DNA of 64,000 bases from Endocalyx cinctus (lineage: Eukaryota > Ascomycota > Sordariomycetes > Amphisphaeriales > Apiosporaceae), in contig BCKC01000005.1 in NCBI GenBank assembly GCA_001600455.1, positions 1,612,001 through 1,676,000 of the forward strand, written 5' to 3'. Position numbers and translations under genes: made by a program. Below, one piece after another: positions 1 to 11,215 of this stretch (within the stretch, counting starts at the first letter, position 1; each line of letters begins with the position of its first letter). The notes beneath the pieces were generated by a model. It was not told the origin of the DNA. It ran no database searches and worked only from the letters and a program-made list of their open reading frames with translations.

Positions 1-1
1 G

Positions 2-409
2 CAGACCCGAGGCGCGGTGGCGGACCTAAAGAAAGGCAACCGATCACGGGTCAGCAGCATAGACGCCTCCTCTTCCACCTCGGCCAGCGGTTCTCCGAGC
101 AATATCCGCGGCGACAGCATCGAGGTCCCGCAGAGCAGGGCGGTCGAGAGCGTCCGGGAAGCTCTGGGCGGCCTTAACGGCGTCGGCCCCGACAAGGAGA
201 GAGGAAGACCGAGCGCGGGCATTCTTAGCATCCTCAGCTCCAGCCCCGGCGGACGCGGCGCCGCCGGCGGTACCGCGGGCGGAAGCAACGGAAACTCGCT
301 GTCGGACGGGAAGAGCGTCTTGAGCGGCACTCCTACCACCAGCGGCGGAGAGAGGGAACGTAGAAAGAGCGTCAAGTTCGCTGGACCGACGCCCGAGGAT
401 TGCCGGTAG
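2..409 (+). CDS. 3' end of an unrecognised Ser/Gly-rich protein (5' partial)
   Basis: The reading frame is open from the window edge and ends at a TAG at 407-409, so this is the C-terminal ~135 residues of a longer protein. The tail is low complexity: Ser-rich stretches, a Gly/Ala-rich segment, and a basic ending with RRKSVKF followed by GPTPEDCR. The codons are GC-rich, like other coding regions in this window and unlike the AT-rich DNA that follows. RRKSV fits a basophilic kinase phosphosite, but that is only inference. No domain is visible and I do not assign a function. The gene converges on the Vps38-like gene at 1123-3060. Confidence 0.6.
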   Translation, partial: QTRGAVADLKKGNRSRVSSIDASSSTSASGSPSNIRGDSIEVPQSRAVESVREALGGLNGVGPDKERGRPSAGILSILSSSPGGRGAAGGTAGGSNGNSLSDGKSVLSGTPTTSGGERERRKSVKFAGPTPEDCR

Positions 410-1122
410 TGGCGGTTATTCTAAGTACGATCCAGATTGTTGGTTGGGGACGGATATTGGTATATCAACTTTCCCCCTTACGTTGTTGTGTTGTCGCCGT
501 GCCTCATTTGGATGAAAGATTTATGTATATGTATAAATATGTGATTATATCACAGAACCTTGGAGAATTCACTAAGACTTACATGTCAGTTGTAACTATA
601 TTTGTACGATAAGGGAAAACAGAGATCATAGTTAGGTTAGATACTTAATTTCAATATTCGGTATCAGTTCAACCTGCTCAGAACATCGCTCTGGTGATAA
701 TATCTATTAAGCAGTTCGAAATTCACTGTGGAAGTTCATTACCTCGCATTTCTTCATTTTATGAATGTTTATTTACTATTCTATGTATCTACTTTTTTTT
801 TCTTCTCTTTGATCTTCCCTCCTTATTTTTATTCAGGATTTTCGAGAGAGAAAAGAGTGAGTATACATGAAAAGGAAAACAAGAAAAGCAATAATAACGG
901 GGTATCTAAGTCCATTTCTCCATTTGCCTACCATGTAAAAAGCGCTTTTCCATAAAACTTTTATTATTTTCCTCTTTAAACCTCGGGATCATTAAAAAAA
1001 AAAAAAACTCCTCAAATCCAGTTTCCGTGTTCGAATACCTGAATTTCTTCTTTTTCTTTTTTCTTTTTCTTTTTTTTTAATCAAGGTTGTTTGTATATAA
1101 TGATTTTTCCCCCTCCCCGTTC
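410..1122. other. Convergent intergenic spacer
   Basis: This AT-rich spacer lies between two convergent genes and should hold both 3' UTRs. It has a 13-A tract near 995-1007 and a long T/C-rich stretch near 1048-1078, which reads A-rich for the minus-strand gene. The short ORFs at 400-612 and 728-955 have no coding character. Confidence 0.5.
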
Positions 1123-3060
1123 TTACATGCGAGCTCCGACGTTCTCCCTAAGCCCTTTAGTCCGGAGGGTGAGCTTGGAAGTGGCGCCTTCGTCGAACGG
1201 TAGACCGACGGGGGACGAGGGCCGGTTGTTAACGGACGGTTCTTTCCCCTTGTTCTTACCCGAAGCCGGATTCGCGGCGGAGCCGTTGTCGTTACCGTGG
1301 CCGTTCTCCTTAACCAGGGCGCGGTTCAGCTGCTCTCTCTGCCGGCCGCCAACCACGTCGCTATCGAAGCTGTTGCGACGGCTGCCGCCCGCGCTACTGA
1401 GGCTGGCGCCGTCGTTGTCTCCGGGGACCGCGAGGGACGCGCCGCCGCCGCCGCCTCGGCTCTTCATGCGACCGGCCCATAGACCTCGAACGCCGCCGCG
1501 CTTGCGCTCCGGCACCTCGTCGCTACCGGCGCTGCAGACGTAGAGGAGATACTTTAGGTTCGGCAAGGTGTGGCGTATGTCTACGACTTTGAGGCCGACG
1601 GCGACGCAGAGGGCGTCGATGTCCTTGTTCAGGAGGAACCAGCCGTAGTCAAACTTGTACTGGGCGGTGGCGCCGCCGCGGAGGAAGAGGGGAAACTCGC
1701 GCTGCGCGTCCGGCAGCATCGATATATCGTCACGGATGCTGCTTCGCGAGCCGAACGTCTTGATGGGGTAAGGAAGCGGCACGGTGAGGTAGAACTGCAG
1801 CGCGTTCGTCAGCTGCGCGACGTAGCCGAGAGCAGCCGAAAGTGAGTCTTCCGTCGCGGAGGATGACATCGAGTCGTAGTCAGTGTTGGGGAGCGGCACG
1901 CCACAGATGGTAAAGGAGAGCGCGGGCCCCGAGGGGTTGGGTGCGATGGGAAATATCTGGCTCAGATCTTCACATATGCGTCGACGTTGGCCGTGGATAG
2001 CTTCACGGGTGGTAGAGATAAGCTCTTGCGAGGCCGGTATCTTAGCTCTTGCATTCTCGATATCTAATGTGGCTTCCTTCTGGGCTTTACGGCCTCGCTC
2101 GATGGCCTCTCTTCTAGCTTTTATGGACGCTCGCAACTCGTCGCGACGGGCTTGGGCTGCGCGTAAAGCACTTTTCTGCTTCGAGACGTACTTAGAGGCT
2201 CGGAGCGCGGATTCCTGAGCTTGCGGGACGATGTCGGGTGGTCTTTCTTCGATTAGAGAGTTGATTTGGGAAGCTAGGGCATCTCTAGTAGCCAGAGCGT
2301 CTTGAATGGAGTTGTCGAGATTCGCGAGTTTCATAAGTGCGTTATAAGAAGAGGTCGGAAGAGTGGTAGTTTGCTTAGGTTCCGGTCGTTTACTCGACAG
2401 CTCGACCGAGTACACTCCGTCAATCAAGTGAAACAATAAGCAATTCGGGGGGAAGTGCTGGTTTTGTAAGCTTCCCAGATAATTCAAGGACTGGAGATCA
2501 GTGGTTTGGGTGAGCAGCAGGCTCCAAGTATTCTGTCTTTTCGCCCATATTTTAATTTCAAACTGCGATAGTCGAGTGATTTCCGGTCCAGCTTGCGACA
2601 GGTCGAAGAAACGGAAGTTGAAGTTGGTAGATCGTTCTCCTATTTCACTGATATATAGGGGTCCATCATCATCCTCATCGTTGTTCTCGCCCTCTGCTTC
2701 GCCTTCAGGCCTGCAATGCAAAGAGAAAAACACGTCGGCAGCCTTACTCTCGATGGTGAATTCTAATTGCTTCTGTCTAGTTACAGGACTCGCGTTGGCT
2801 AGGGTGGTGCTTCGTCTTCGACTATTATGCTGCGGTCGCAAGCTATCGGATGATCGGGCATGATGAAGCTGTGGAGGTAGCTGATTACCCTCTTGGGTGG
2901 ATTTACTCGATGTCAGGTCAACATCGATATCGTCAATAGCTCTAGCTTTACCTTGAGGTTTAGTGAAGCTCAGATTTCGAAGGTAAATACCCTGAAGATG
3001 GCGTAACCGCCGATTGTGAGGCAGCATGGCGGGTATTATTGCTACATTGGCAAGAAGCAA
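1123..3060 (-). CDS. Vps38/UVRAG-type PI3-kinase complex II subunit
   Basis: A single-exon ORF of 645 residues, or 634 if the second Met is used; the motif RRLRHLQGI just after that Met is typical of this family's start. The order is: a basic Ser-rich linker; a C2-like region around residues 95-220 containing SQFEIKIWAK and LIDGVYSVEL; an Ala/Arg/Glu-rich coiled coil around 240-355; then a BARA-like C-terminal domain with FGSRSSIRDD, QREFPLFLRGG and KFDYGWFLLNKDI. This matches the Vps38/UVRAG and Atg14 family. The C2-like part favours Vps38/UVRAG over Atg14. Family members join Vps34, Vps15 and Atg6/Vps30 in the complex that makes PI3P on endosomes and vacuoles. The last ~120 residues are Gly/Ser-rich and disordered. 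The gene diverges from the ankyrin-like gene at 3715. Confidence 0.85.
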   Translation of the reverse strand: MLLANVAIIPAMLPHNRRLRHLQGIYLRNLSFTKPQGKARAIDDIDVDLTSSKSTQEGNQLPPQLHHARSSDSLRPQHNSRRRSTTLANASPVTRQKQLEFTIESKAADVFFSLHCRPEGEAEGENNDEDDDGPLYISEIGERSTNFNFRFFDLSQAGPEITRLSQFEIKIWAKRQNTWSLLLTQTTDLQSLNYLGSLQNQHFPPNCLLFHLIDGVYSVELSSKRPEPKQTTTLPTSSYNALMKLANLDNSIQDALATRDALASQINSLIEERPPDIVPQAQESALRASKYVSKQKSALRAAQARRDELRASIKARREAIERGRKAQKEATLDIENARAKIPASQELISTTREAIHGQRRRICEDLSQIFPIAPNPSGPALSFTICGVPLPNTDYDSMSSSATEDSLSAALGYVAQLTNALQFYLTVPLPYPIKTFGSRSSIRDDISMLPDAQREFPLFLRGGATAQYKFDYGWFLLNKDIDALCVAVGLKVVDIRHTLPNLKYLLYVCSAGSDEVPERKRGGVRGLWAGRMKSRGGGGGASLAVPGDNDGASLSSAGGSRRNSFDSDVVGGRQREQLNRALVKENGHGNDNGSAANPASGKNKGKEPSVNNRPSSPVGLPFDEGATSKLTLRTKGLRENVGARM

Positions 3061-3714
3061 AGATGCAGGGGAAAAAGAAGATCTTCACAGAGTTGTCGAA
3101 TTGATGCGCGAATCTAAGGTTTTACAGTACGTAATAGGTGACAAGGTGATAGTAATAATAGGTACCTGAAGGAAGGACGCTAAGGGACGTTAGAGCTTAA
3201 TCGATATACGTTTAGTTATATATCTAGAAGTATATTCACGCTAAAAACCGGCTTATTGGTATATCGAGGTTCACACCTAAGTACCTGTACTTACCAACCA
3301 GTACCTACTCCTGGGGTATCTCTAGGTACTTGAGTAAGTACTTAGTACCCTTCCTTCAAATACCCAAGGTAGGTAGGTACCTAGGTAGGTATTGTTCGCT
3401 CTGTGTCTTCACCAACGACTTGGCTGAAAATGCATGATTATATTTTATTACTGTCCTGTTGTTCATCAATGTCTAGGCATATTCTTCAAGGTCCAATAAC
3501 AAAGGCATTAAGGGCTGAATGCATGCTGCAAAAGGCCAATTGTGAGAGGCAGAAAGGCTAAGCCACCACATAAGTATGGGCACTCCGTGTAGGCAGATTT
3601 GGAGGCCGTATGTAAACAATTAAAAGGTTCAGAGCCTTACCATAGATTGTAGGCATGTTAATTCTAATATTCTTCATCAAAAATCTGCTTTTGTAGTTTG
3701 ATTGTTCTTCAATC
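3061..3714. promoter_or_regulatory. Divergent promoter region
   Basis: This 650-bp spacer separates the starts of two divergent genes and must carry both promoters. No TATA box stands out. Its central part (about 3275-3400) is a cluster of GGTA/TACC and CTAGGTA words, listed separately as a repeat. Confidence 0.45.
3275..3400. repeat. GGTA/TACC-rich low-complexity cluster
   Basis: Many overlapping copies of TACC, GGTA, GTACTTA and the palindrome TACCTAGGTA (near 3378-3388) occur here. Similar clusters recur at about 11025-11215, 31520-31560, 32105-32140 and 44236-44262, always between genes. Confidence 0.6.
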
Positions 3715-5937
3715 ATGGCGGAAGCCCTGGGAGTTGCTGCCAGTGGCATCGCTGTTGCGCAGATAAGCAGTCAAGTTGGAACAGCTGTCTTGAAACTTAA
3801 GAAGCTTTGGGATGAATTCAAAGACGTCCCCGATCGCATTGCTGATTTGATGGAGCAGATTGATTGTCTCGATCCTGTGTTATGGGAAGCACAGCACAAT
3901 CTACAACAACCAGAACTACCATCGATACTCTGGAATGATGCCGCCGCGAAGCGAAGTACCGAATACTGTCGTAAAGCCCTCGCCGCCCTCACCGACCTCG
4001 TCGATGAACTGAACTTGCGTATCAACAGTTCTAAAAGATCTCGCTGGAAGCTTGCTTGTGTGAAAGTCATGCTGCAGAGAGACTTGGTTTCAAAACTGGA
4101 GAGACGACTTGAGAGCGCGGTACATATGTTAACCTTAGCTCAACAAACATATCTAATGTTAGGACTTGTGACATACCTACATTTATTCGATCATGCTAAC
4201 ATTTCTCAAGTGCACTGACGCGCATACAACCCGACATCATTATCCAGAAATTCGCCGCCTTGGACTCTCGACCCTCATTAGAAGTTATGCAACAACAGCC
4301 TGTGACAGTAAAGCAGATTACGAAGCACAGCACATCCATCAGCTTCGCCTCACCCTCGAGCACGGGTGATAAGACTGACTTATCGAGGCAATTTGTCCCG
4401 TCAAATTCTAACACATCACTTGCTAGGTCTAACTCAACATCGCCTCTGTTTCGCGTGCGGTTGCCGACGTGGCTCTCGAGGACATCTTGGGAGTTGTATA
4501 GTTCTAAGTCCTACGGGGCATGGCAATTTCACTTGCGCTGCTACTCCGTCGTTCCATATACTAGTCATGCCATTATGGTTGCATATCGTGGGAAACCGAA
4601 GGATATACAGCCGTTATTTGATAAAAGATTAGCTTCCCCTTATGATCGTACACCTGACGGAATGACTCTCTTGCATGTAAGATGATATTTTCACTCTCAT
4701 GATAGCATTAATAAATGATGAGGAGCTAATGCACTGATTCTCTTAGTGTGCATTTAGGGGATTGAATTATCCTATGGCCAAATTCCTCCTAGATATTGGT
4801 GTGAACCCGTTAGAAACTGATGAGAAGGGGTGGTAAGTTAATGAGTTTTCACTAGAGATCATTTCTAACTATTTATCTAGGTATCCTGCGACATCCTTGA
4901 ATTGGGATATGATCCTCTCAAGTACAGCCATTCGAGCTTTCTCCTTTTTTGAGCCTTCAGTTGTATCTCAATATATGAGCTATCATGAACCCGAAGTTTT
5001 TGAATCGGAGAATACGTACCTCTCACGCCTGTCTTGTTCGTGCCATATCGGTTTCTACTCTGTCGATGCTTACAAAGCTCTACTACCGTATCAATGCCCA
5101 CATCATAAGGAAACGTCGATAGAATCGAGACTCAGACAAATAGGAGCATCAATGCTGTACACTCCTTTCTCAACATCAATCATGGTTGTAAAAACTTTAT
5201 TGCAGCCTGAATGGGATTCGAATCCGGGGGAACTATTTTCGTTCGACGACTGGCCACTCGTGGTGACTCTTGCGCTAAATATTTCGAAAAATACGGGGTT
5301 TTTCAGTATGGTACCACTGTTCTATCGGGAGGATTGGGTTTCAGTTGCTTCGGAGATAATCACGAAGATTCCCAACATCCACGCTATATATACCTATCAA
5401 AGACAACCTGCTACACCATTTCAAATAGTTATTTTAGATTCTTTAATCTTTGAGACAAGACAGAGAAGCAGGAACAAAAATCAATCATTAGTTCTACATA
5501 CCTGGCTTACAATGCTGAAGCAGGCCGGTGTGCTATTGAATGATTACGGGTCGCGAGAGATGAAAATACTCCGCGATGGAATCGCCCGCGGACGAAAACC
5601 TCAAGTTTTAAATCACTATGGCATCAGTTTCAATATAACAGGGTTCAAGTACGGCCCGACTCCGGATGATTGGGAAGTCTACATAGATGTACCGACTGAT
5701 GAATTCGCGGGCGATTTCTGGTCTCTCATCGAAGACCCACCGCAGAGGATCCCTGGTGAGTGGGTGGATGAAGATAGTGGAGGACTTTTATTGCCAAGAG
5801 ATATGGAAACAGATGCTCAGCTCGCATCACCCGTTGCTTATATTCGTGAATTACATGGCCAGGATTGGCGGGAGACTCGTATAATTCGGAAACATTACCA
5901 AGGGTACATGCCAAATTTATTTCATATTCAGGGTTAA
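3715..5937 (+). CDS. STAND-type N-terminal domain protein with ankyrin-like segment
   Basis: Four exons are inferred: 3715-4157, 4211-4676, 4747-4832 and 4881-5937 (683 residues). The introns have good donors and acceptors, and every junction keeps frame. The N-terminus (MAEALGVAASGIAVAQI, then LTLAQQTYLIALTRIQPDI across the first junction) is the helical domain found at the front of many fungal NLR/STAND and ankyrin proteins. Around residues 280-330, TPDGMTLLHCAFRG followed by FLLDIGVNPLETDEKGW is an ankyrin repeat pair. The following ~350 residues lack clear repeats. No P-loop NTPase (Walker A/B) is present, so this is not a complete NLR. Such proteins are linked to fungal non-self recognition or are uncharacterised; the function here is unknown. 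It meets the orphan gene at 6222-6980 tail to tail. Confidence 0.75.
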
Positions 5938-6221
5938 TATCAGCAGTCATTGACACATGGTGGGGCTCTATATACTACCTAGGATTTTCACAGGAACCGA
6001 AAGAATATCGACTGGGACAGAAAAGCCTCTAACCAGACACTACACAAGCACAGGCATGATAATTGCGATGATTCTCTTATGTGGCTCCCCAAACATCTTC
6101 GACCAAATTGGGGGAGTAGAGGGGGTATCTCTTTCACTTGCGAGTGACCCCTTTCCTAACCCTCACGGCCTTAGATGTCCTGGGCTGAGTGCGAGTGCGT
6201 ATTCGCCTTCTTAAAGATGCC

Positions 6222-6980
6222 CTATCGAAAGTAGTTGTATAAGTAAACATGCTTCATCAGTCGTTGGCGAAGGTGGTGGACATACGTCCTGTGCATATAT
6301 CTTGCCTGGTCATGAGATGCCATCGCGTGCCACTCAGGGTTATCAATCAGATGGAGTACCTCCGTCAGTTGATTAGCATCGGTCGAATCCGGACAGCAAC
6401 TTGATGATTGCGCTTCCATGTCGGTAGAGACAGGCGAAGATGACGGGTTCGGCGGTTCATCAACCGATATGGTAGGATCAGCTTCAGCCGGGGTTGATCG
6501 GCCTCTATGATTAGACGTGTACCCCAGCGCGAGTAACTCATGCCACTGCGTGTCACGACAATATCGCTCGATAGACCACGAAGTGGACGCAGACGTCGAT
6601 CTCACATTCATCGAAGCGAGCGTATCGTGAGTGAGAAGTGGAGTATTGAGACTGAAGTTAAGATTCATACACGACTCCATCGAATAATACGGTCGGTTCC
6701 TACTATTGCTGTTCTCAAGCTCCATAGGTGGACTGATATGGCGTGGAACAGCCCGTCGGTAGCTAAGGAAAAGAAGGATAGGTTAGAACTTGGTGGTGCG
6801 ATATGAATTGAGAACGACAAGGTAGAAACAGTCCTCGCTTCTTACGTACCGTTCACGTGTAGCATCGTCGTCACCTAGACTGATGTCGATATCATCAGGC
6901 GAATGACTTCGAGGGCTTCCAGTATCATCGAGGATAACTTGCATGCCCGTTCCAATACCTTCGTGGTCGAGTTCCCTCAT
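6222..6980 (-). CDS. Hypothetical protein, two exons
   Basis: Two minus-strand exons, 6980-6850 and 6762-6222, join across an 87-nt intron with donor GTACGT and acceptor TTAG. The join keeps frame and gives 223 residues. The N-terminal exon is acidic and Ser/Asp-rich (SHSPDDIDISLGDDD). The second exon contains RRAVPRHISPP, a Pro/Ser-rich middle, and a C-terminal helix-like stretch around MHRTYVHHLRQRLMKHVYL. I recognise no family. Support comes from the clean splice and from uninterrupted frame in both exons, not from homology. It could be a lineage-specific gene or a false prediction. Confidence 0.45.
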
Positions 6981-9666
6981 TTTATATCACCGGACCAACT
7001 CGGATGAAGAGTAGTTAGGTTGGCGCTACTTAATAATAATAATAATAACAATATATAGATTAACCCCTTTTTAAAATGTCGGACTGAAAAGTAATATGAA
7101 ACATTGAGATTAAGTACCAAAACTTCAGGCTCCTAACCTGCCGTGATACTGTAGGACGAATCTAATGGGAAACAGCATGGAATTCTACGTAACACCATAG
7201 GAGTTCGAAGTCTAACATTAAATACCCGAAACAAGACAGGACTTGTCTACTCAGAACAGAGCTGATAATTACATTTATTCGTTTAACATTTGGAGCGGGG
7301 ATATCAATCTACCCATATGTTTTACTGAAGCTGACCCGACAGATTAGGTAGCTCTCGGTCCTGTGTGCCTTGTTTCCACATTTCTATCTGAGTTGGAGGG
7401 TGCTTATTATGGTGAAGGACTATGCAGGAAGAAGGGGGGTAAAGAAATGCATTTTGTATGCGGTGCGTGGTGCCATACGGTCGGTAACTAATCATTTCCT
7501 ATGAACCCGACAGTTTGGCACCCTAGCGACGTTCCCACCCCTACCCCTTTCAGGGATTACGATGCAATTGTTTAGGAGGTCGAGTACAGAGCCGGTGAGC
7601 CGGCGTCCAATGAAAATCCCTGATGGATGGTTCCATCCAACATCTCGGCTTACTTACTTGGCTCTACCACTTAGATTCCCGTCATTCTGGGCAAATAAAT
7701 CCTTTTCTTACTTGGCCCTGTCGTATAACTTCGATGCATACGAGCGATGCTACGTCCGATTTAGGATCACGCTAGATAATAATCAGAAGGAATTGCAAGA
7801 AAGGAAGAAATAAAATGGCGCGTAGATTTTGGAGGGTGGGATGAAATAGGCGACAGTGACTTATCATTTCCAGGATATCTCCTCGGCGTAAGGAAACAGC
7901 AGTGATTATGATGCAAGTTTCGTGAGGAAAACAATTAGGTAAAGTTTCCGCCTATTTTCTTCGATGCTTTTCTGCCAATTTCAATATTCAAACTCAACGC
8001 CCGGGGAGTTTGTCACGTATTAATGCGACGTCAGTATTTATTCTTACCGAGGCCGGGATTTGGTTTTGATCGACATATATGCACATAACAATGAAGTGAT
8101 TGAAATCTCAAGGCAACTATAAGGCAACGGAGTTTACTTGTCTGGGCACTGCACCTTGAAGGGAAAGGGGGAGAGAGAGGGATTTATTGATTATTCCTAG
8201 ACGATCCAAAAGGGCCTTGCTTCTCATCGTTAATTAATTATGCTCTGGATTTTGCCTGGTTTAATTATTGCCCTGGGGATGGTGGACAGATGTAACGTTG
8301 GGAATGTAGCATGATATGCTTGTCCTCATGATACTACCAAATCTAATAATTTTTATGATACTTGAAAATGGGTTTCGTATATTTCCTTTAGCTCTGATCG
8401 AACCTCGCAGATCTTGTGCAGTTGAGATATATTATTTAGAAAATTCTACGATTTTCGATGAATTGGTCATAACTAACCACGAGAAAGGAATAATGATCAT
8501 TAGTCCTCCCTTAGGACAAAGTTATAACCTTCAAAGGACCACCGGGGCAGCCACATCATAATCTGGAGCGTCTGGGTCTGGTAGTATGGGTATTTACAGA
8601 TTTTTCACCAAGAAGTATTGGATAACTAACTACATTCTGTACGGGACCGCCTTAATTACTTAAGAGGTACACCAGAATGGGATTTCGGTGAGAGAAATAT
8701 AATCAGTCTTTACTTTTACTTTGGTGGGTGCGTAGTTATCTCCTTATTACTGTGAGCAGCTGCAGTATTTCTTTGCTTTCTACACGTGTCCATGGATCCA
8801 TATGTATAAGAACACAAGCGTGAATTTATTTCCTCAGTTACTTCTTTCACAATCGGATAGAGCCTTAAGGATACCATTACTATAGAAATCATTGGCTTAA
8901 ATTTCACAATATCATACATGCTTAAGCTCAGAAGGCAATGCCCTAAAACTATATTCCCAACAAAACAAAACCAAACTTGACATCGTAACTACGAAAAATC
9001 TCATTCTTTCCTTACATCATTTTTTATAATATATACCACAGCCTCATAGTTACTTTATCTTAAACTATGTATAAAAAGAAATACGTAATTACGGGACATA
9101 TATGGGGTAGTTACTTTCAATGTAATAACACAAGTAACTCCGATCAGTATATTTGATCTTTTCTATATTCACAGCTCAAACTTTATTGAGCATAGACGGA
9201 GACCTTCTAGTTACTACGTGGAAGGCCGAGACTGCTACCATAATTATGATTGTTTAAATATGAGCCCAATATCTTCACATTGCTGTTCATGTTGTCCGGG
9301 CAATGAGTAGAAATGGGTAATTTTAACTCAAACGGCTTTCTTTCCGAGTCGTAGTTCATCATTTCATCCCAGTGTTTAAGTAGAAGCGCCAAAACTTAAA
9401 CTGAAGCTATCGCAAGACCAAAAAAAGACTAATCCTTGAAGTCAAATCAGGTTGTCGCCATGCTTTCTCCGATACGTTTGAAAGTACGAATATATAATGG
9501 TCTTTCCCTCTCCACGAAAAGTTCTGTTCCTACTTCTCAGATTCGAGTTACATGTCATACTGAACAGTCGAATCAAATCTATCTATATTTCAATTCTTCC
9601 ACATAAATATCCTTCTGACCGTCGGTTTATTATACCCTTTCATCTTTAACTATCCAACTGAACGAA
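6981..9666. other. Long AT-rich intergenic region
   Basis: I see no supported gene here. A short TAA microsatellite lies near 7030-7049. The ORFs at 7562-7813 (83 codons) and 8316-8561 (81 codons) lack spliceable extensions or recognisable motifs. The stretch 8500-9650 is especially rich in A, T and TA steps, as expected of decayed or repeat-induced-point-mutated sequence, though no parent element can be named. Confidence 0.5.
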
Positions 9667-10176
9667 ATGGACTTTCACAGCAACCCCGAAATAACCGCTG
9701 CCTTGCAACGGCTCGATCAGATAAGTCTGTCTTCGGACCAAATCGAGGCCAGACTTCGACAAGTACCCAAAGATATTCAAGAGTTACGTGAGGACATAGC
9801 GATCGCGGAAGAGCTGGAAGACGACTACGTGCTTATCGAAGGAGCCGACGACGAGATATCCGATGACAATTATGATATGATCATCCGTTCGAGAGAGCAC
9901 TACGAATGCTTCTTCGACGACGACGAAATTATGCAGGACGTGCAAGAGGCCGACGGGCTCGACGCCTCGATGAACGGGGCCCAAGACGAAGAAGCACCGC
10001 GGGAGACGGCGGCGGAGGAGGATATCTACTATCACGTGGATGAGGACGAACTCATCGGTTCTTGGGATATCATCCCGAGCACGAACTGGGACGAGCTCTA
10101 CCGCGAGGTGGAATCGTCGGTTTGCGTATTTCAGACGAACCGACGATACAGAGGAGAACAGCAAAAGCTTGGATGA
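9667..10176 (+). CDS. Acidic hypothetical protein
   Basis: The 169-codon ORF starts with MDFHSNPEITAALQRL and is strongly acidic, with Asp/Glu clusters such as EELEDDYVLIEGADDE and FDDDEIMQDV. An amphipathic Leu/Ile-rich helix at residues 8-45 may be a coiled coil. After the stop at 10174-10176, the +1 frame stays open to 10351 with protein-like composition (DEEPAEFIWELHLRGKN). The true gene may therefore continue through a missed intron or a frameshift; I found no convincing splice pair. The gene sits in AT-rich DNA, and its apparent 3' end overlaps a dispersed repeat at 10329-10402. No family is recognised. Confidence 0.45.
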   Translation: MDFHSNPEITAALQRLDQISLSSDQIEARLRQVPKDIQELREDIAIAEELEDDYVLIEGADDEISDDNYDMIIRSREHYECFFDDDEIMQDVQEADGLDASMNGAQDEEAPRETAAEEDIYYHVDEDELIGSWDIIPSTNWDELYREVESSVCVFQTNRRYRGEQQKLG

Positions 10177-10328
10177 AGAGCCTGCTGAGTTTATCTGGGA
10201 GCTGCACCTCAGGGGGAAAAATAGGTTTCTCGACATACGCCAGGGTGAACAACGCCAACCCTCGTACCTCCGATCATTTGGGCGCTGGAGATGGAATACG
10301 GATGACCTCGGTGAAGCTACGCCGGTCG

Positions 10329-10402
10329 CAAATCAAAACGAACGTCCGTGATGACTATGACCTGCTTGGTCATAAGGGCTTACATAGTCTCCACCTTATT
10401 TC
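10329..10402. repeat. Dispersed repeat, copy 1
   Basis: This stretch matches 15087-15159 in the same orientation. The last 26 bp (10377-10402) are identical to 15134-15159, and the preceding ~48 bp align with a few substitutions and small gaps (for example ATGACCT..CTTGGT.ATAA in both). It is probably a diverged fragment of one mobile or dispersed element. Confidence 0.7.
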
Positions 10403-11024
10403 CACTACGACAAGATACGAAAAAACATATCCAAATAGAATCTCTCACACCAGCCTCACTTCTAAGTAATTAGTTAGTACTTGTTCTTTGGTTGCATCTA
10501 CATAATTTTGAGGTTACATATTTACATTTGTCCATGGTTGATTCTGTTTAGGAGGTTTGTTTGGATACCGGAGTATATAAAGTACACTTCACTTGTCTCT
10601 GGTTTATTCACATGTGGAATTATGGTGGCTGAGTTGATTAATAACTAATACCAATTACTTTAGAAAGTATAGCGAATGAACAATCTGCTTCAACCTTTTT
10701 CTTCTTCTTCTTTTCTTTCTTGCCTTGTGATCTGTGTAATGACCATGCCCTGAACGAATAGTAAAAAACGACAAATATTGAGGCTATAACTCGGTGACCG
10801 AACGATGATATTTCCTGCACATTCATCTCATAAGTAAAACACGCTAGAACTTCTAGAAAATAAGACATTCCCGAATAGATCAGCATGCCGGAATGATGGG
10901 GTGTAACATGTTATGTACTGAAGCGTACGGCGAATACGGAATGTACGTAATCTCATTAACTCGTTACATTAGTGGACTAGTTATAGTTGAGCTTAGTTAT
11001 GTTATAGCAGAGCCTAATTATAGT

Positions 11025-11215
11025 TATAGGTACTTACTTACTTGGTACTTAAGTAGTAGAATCCTAGTCAAATTATAGGAGAGTGGAGTGCTGAAAAGCT
11101 TAGTCTAACTGTCTAAGTACCTACATACCTCTGCCTAGCAGCCTAGTAGCCCTAGGTTCGGGGTACTTTAGCTAGGTAAGTAAGTACCTAGGTACTTACT
11201 TAGGGTACTTAAATA
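11025..11215. repeat. TACTTA/CTAGGTA low-complexity cluster
   Basis: This intergenic cluster is built from TACTTACTT, GGTACTTA and TACCTAGGTA words, including a palindromic core near 11185-11196. It has the same flavour as the cluster at 3275-3400. Confidence 0.6.

Noticed and set aside
7562..7813. 83-codon ORF in the long 7-9.7 kb spacer
   Set aside because: It is too short, with no family resemblance and no extension by splicing.
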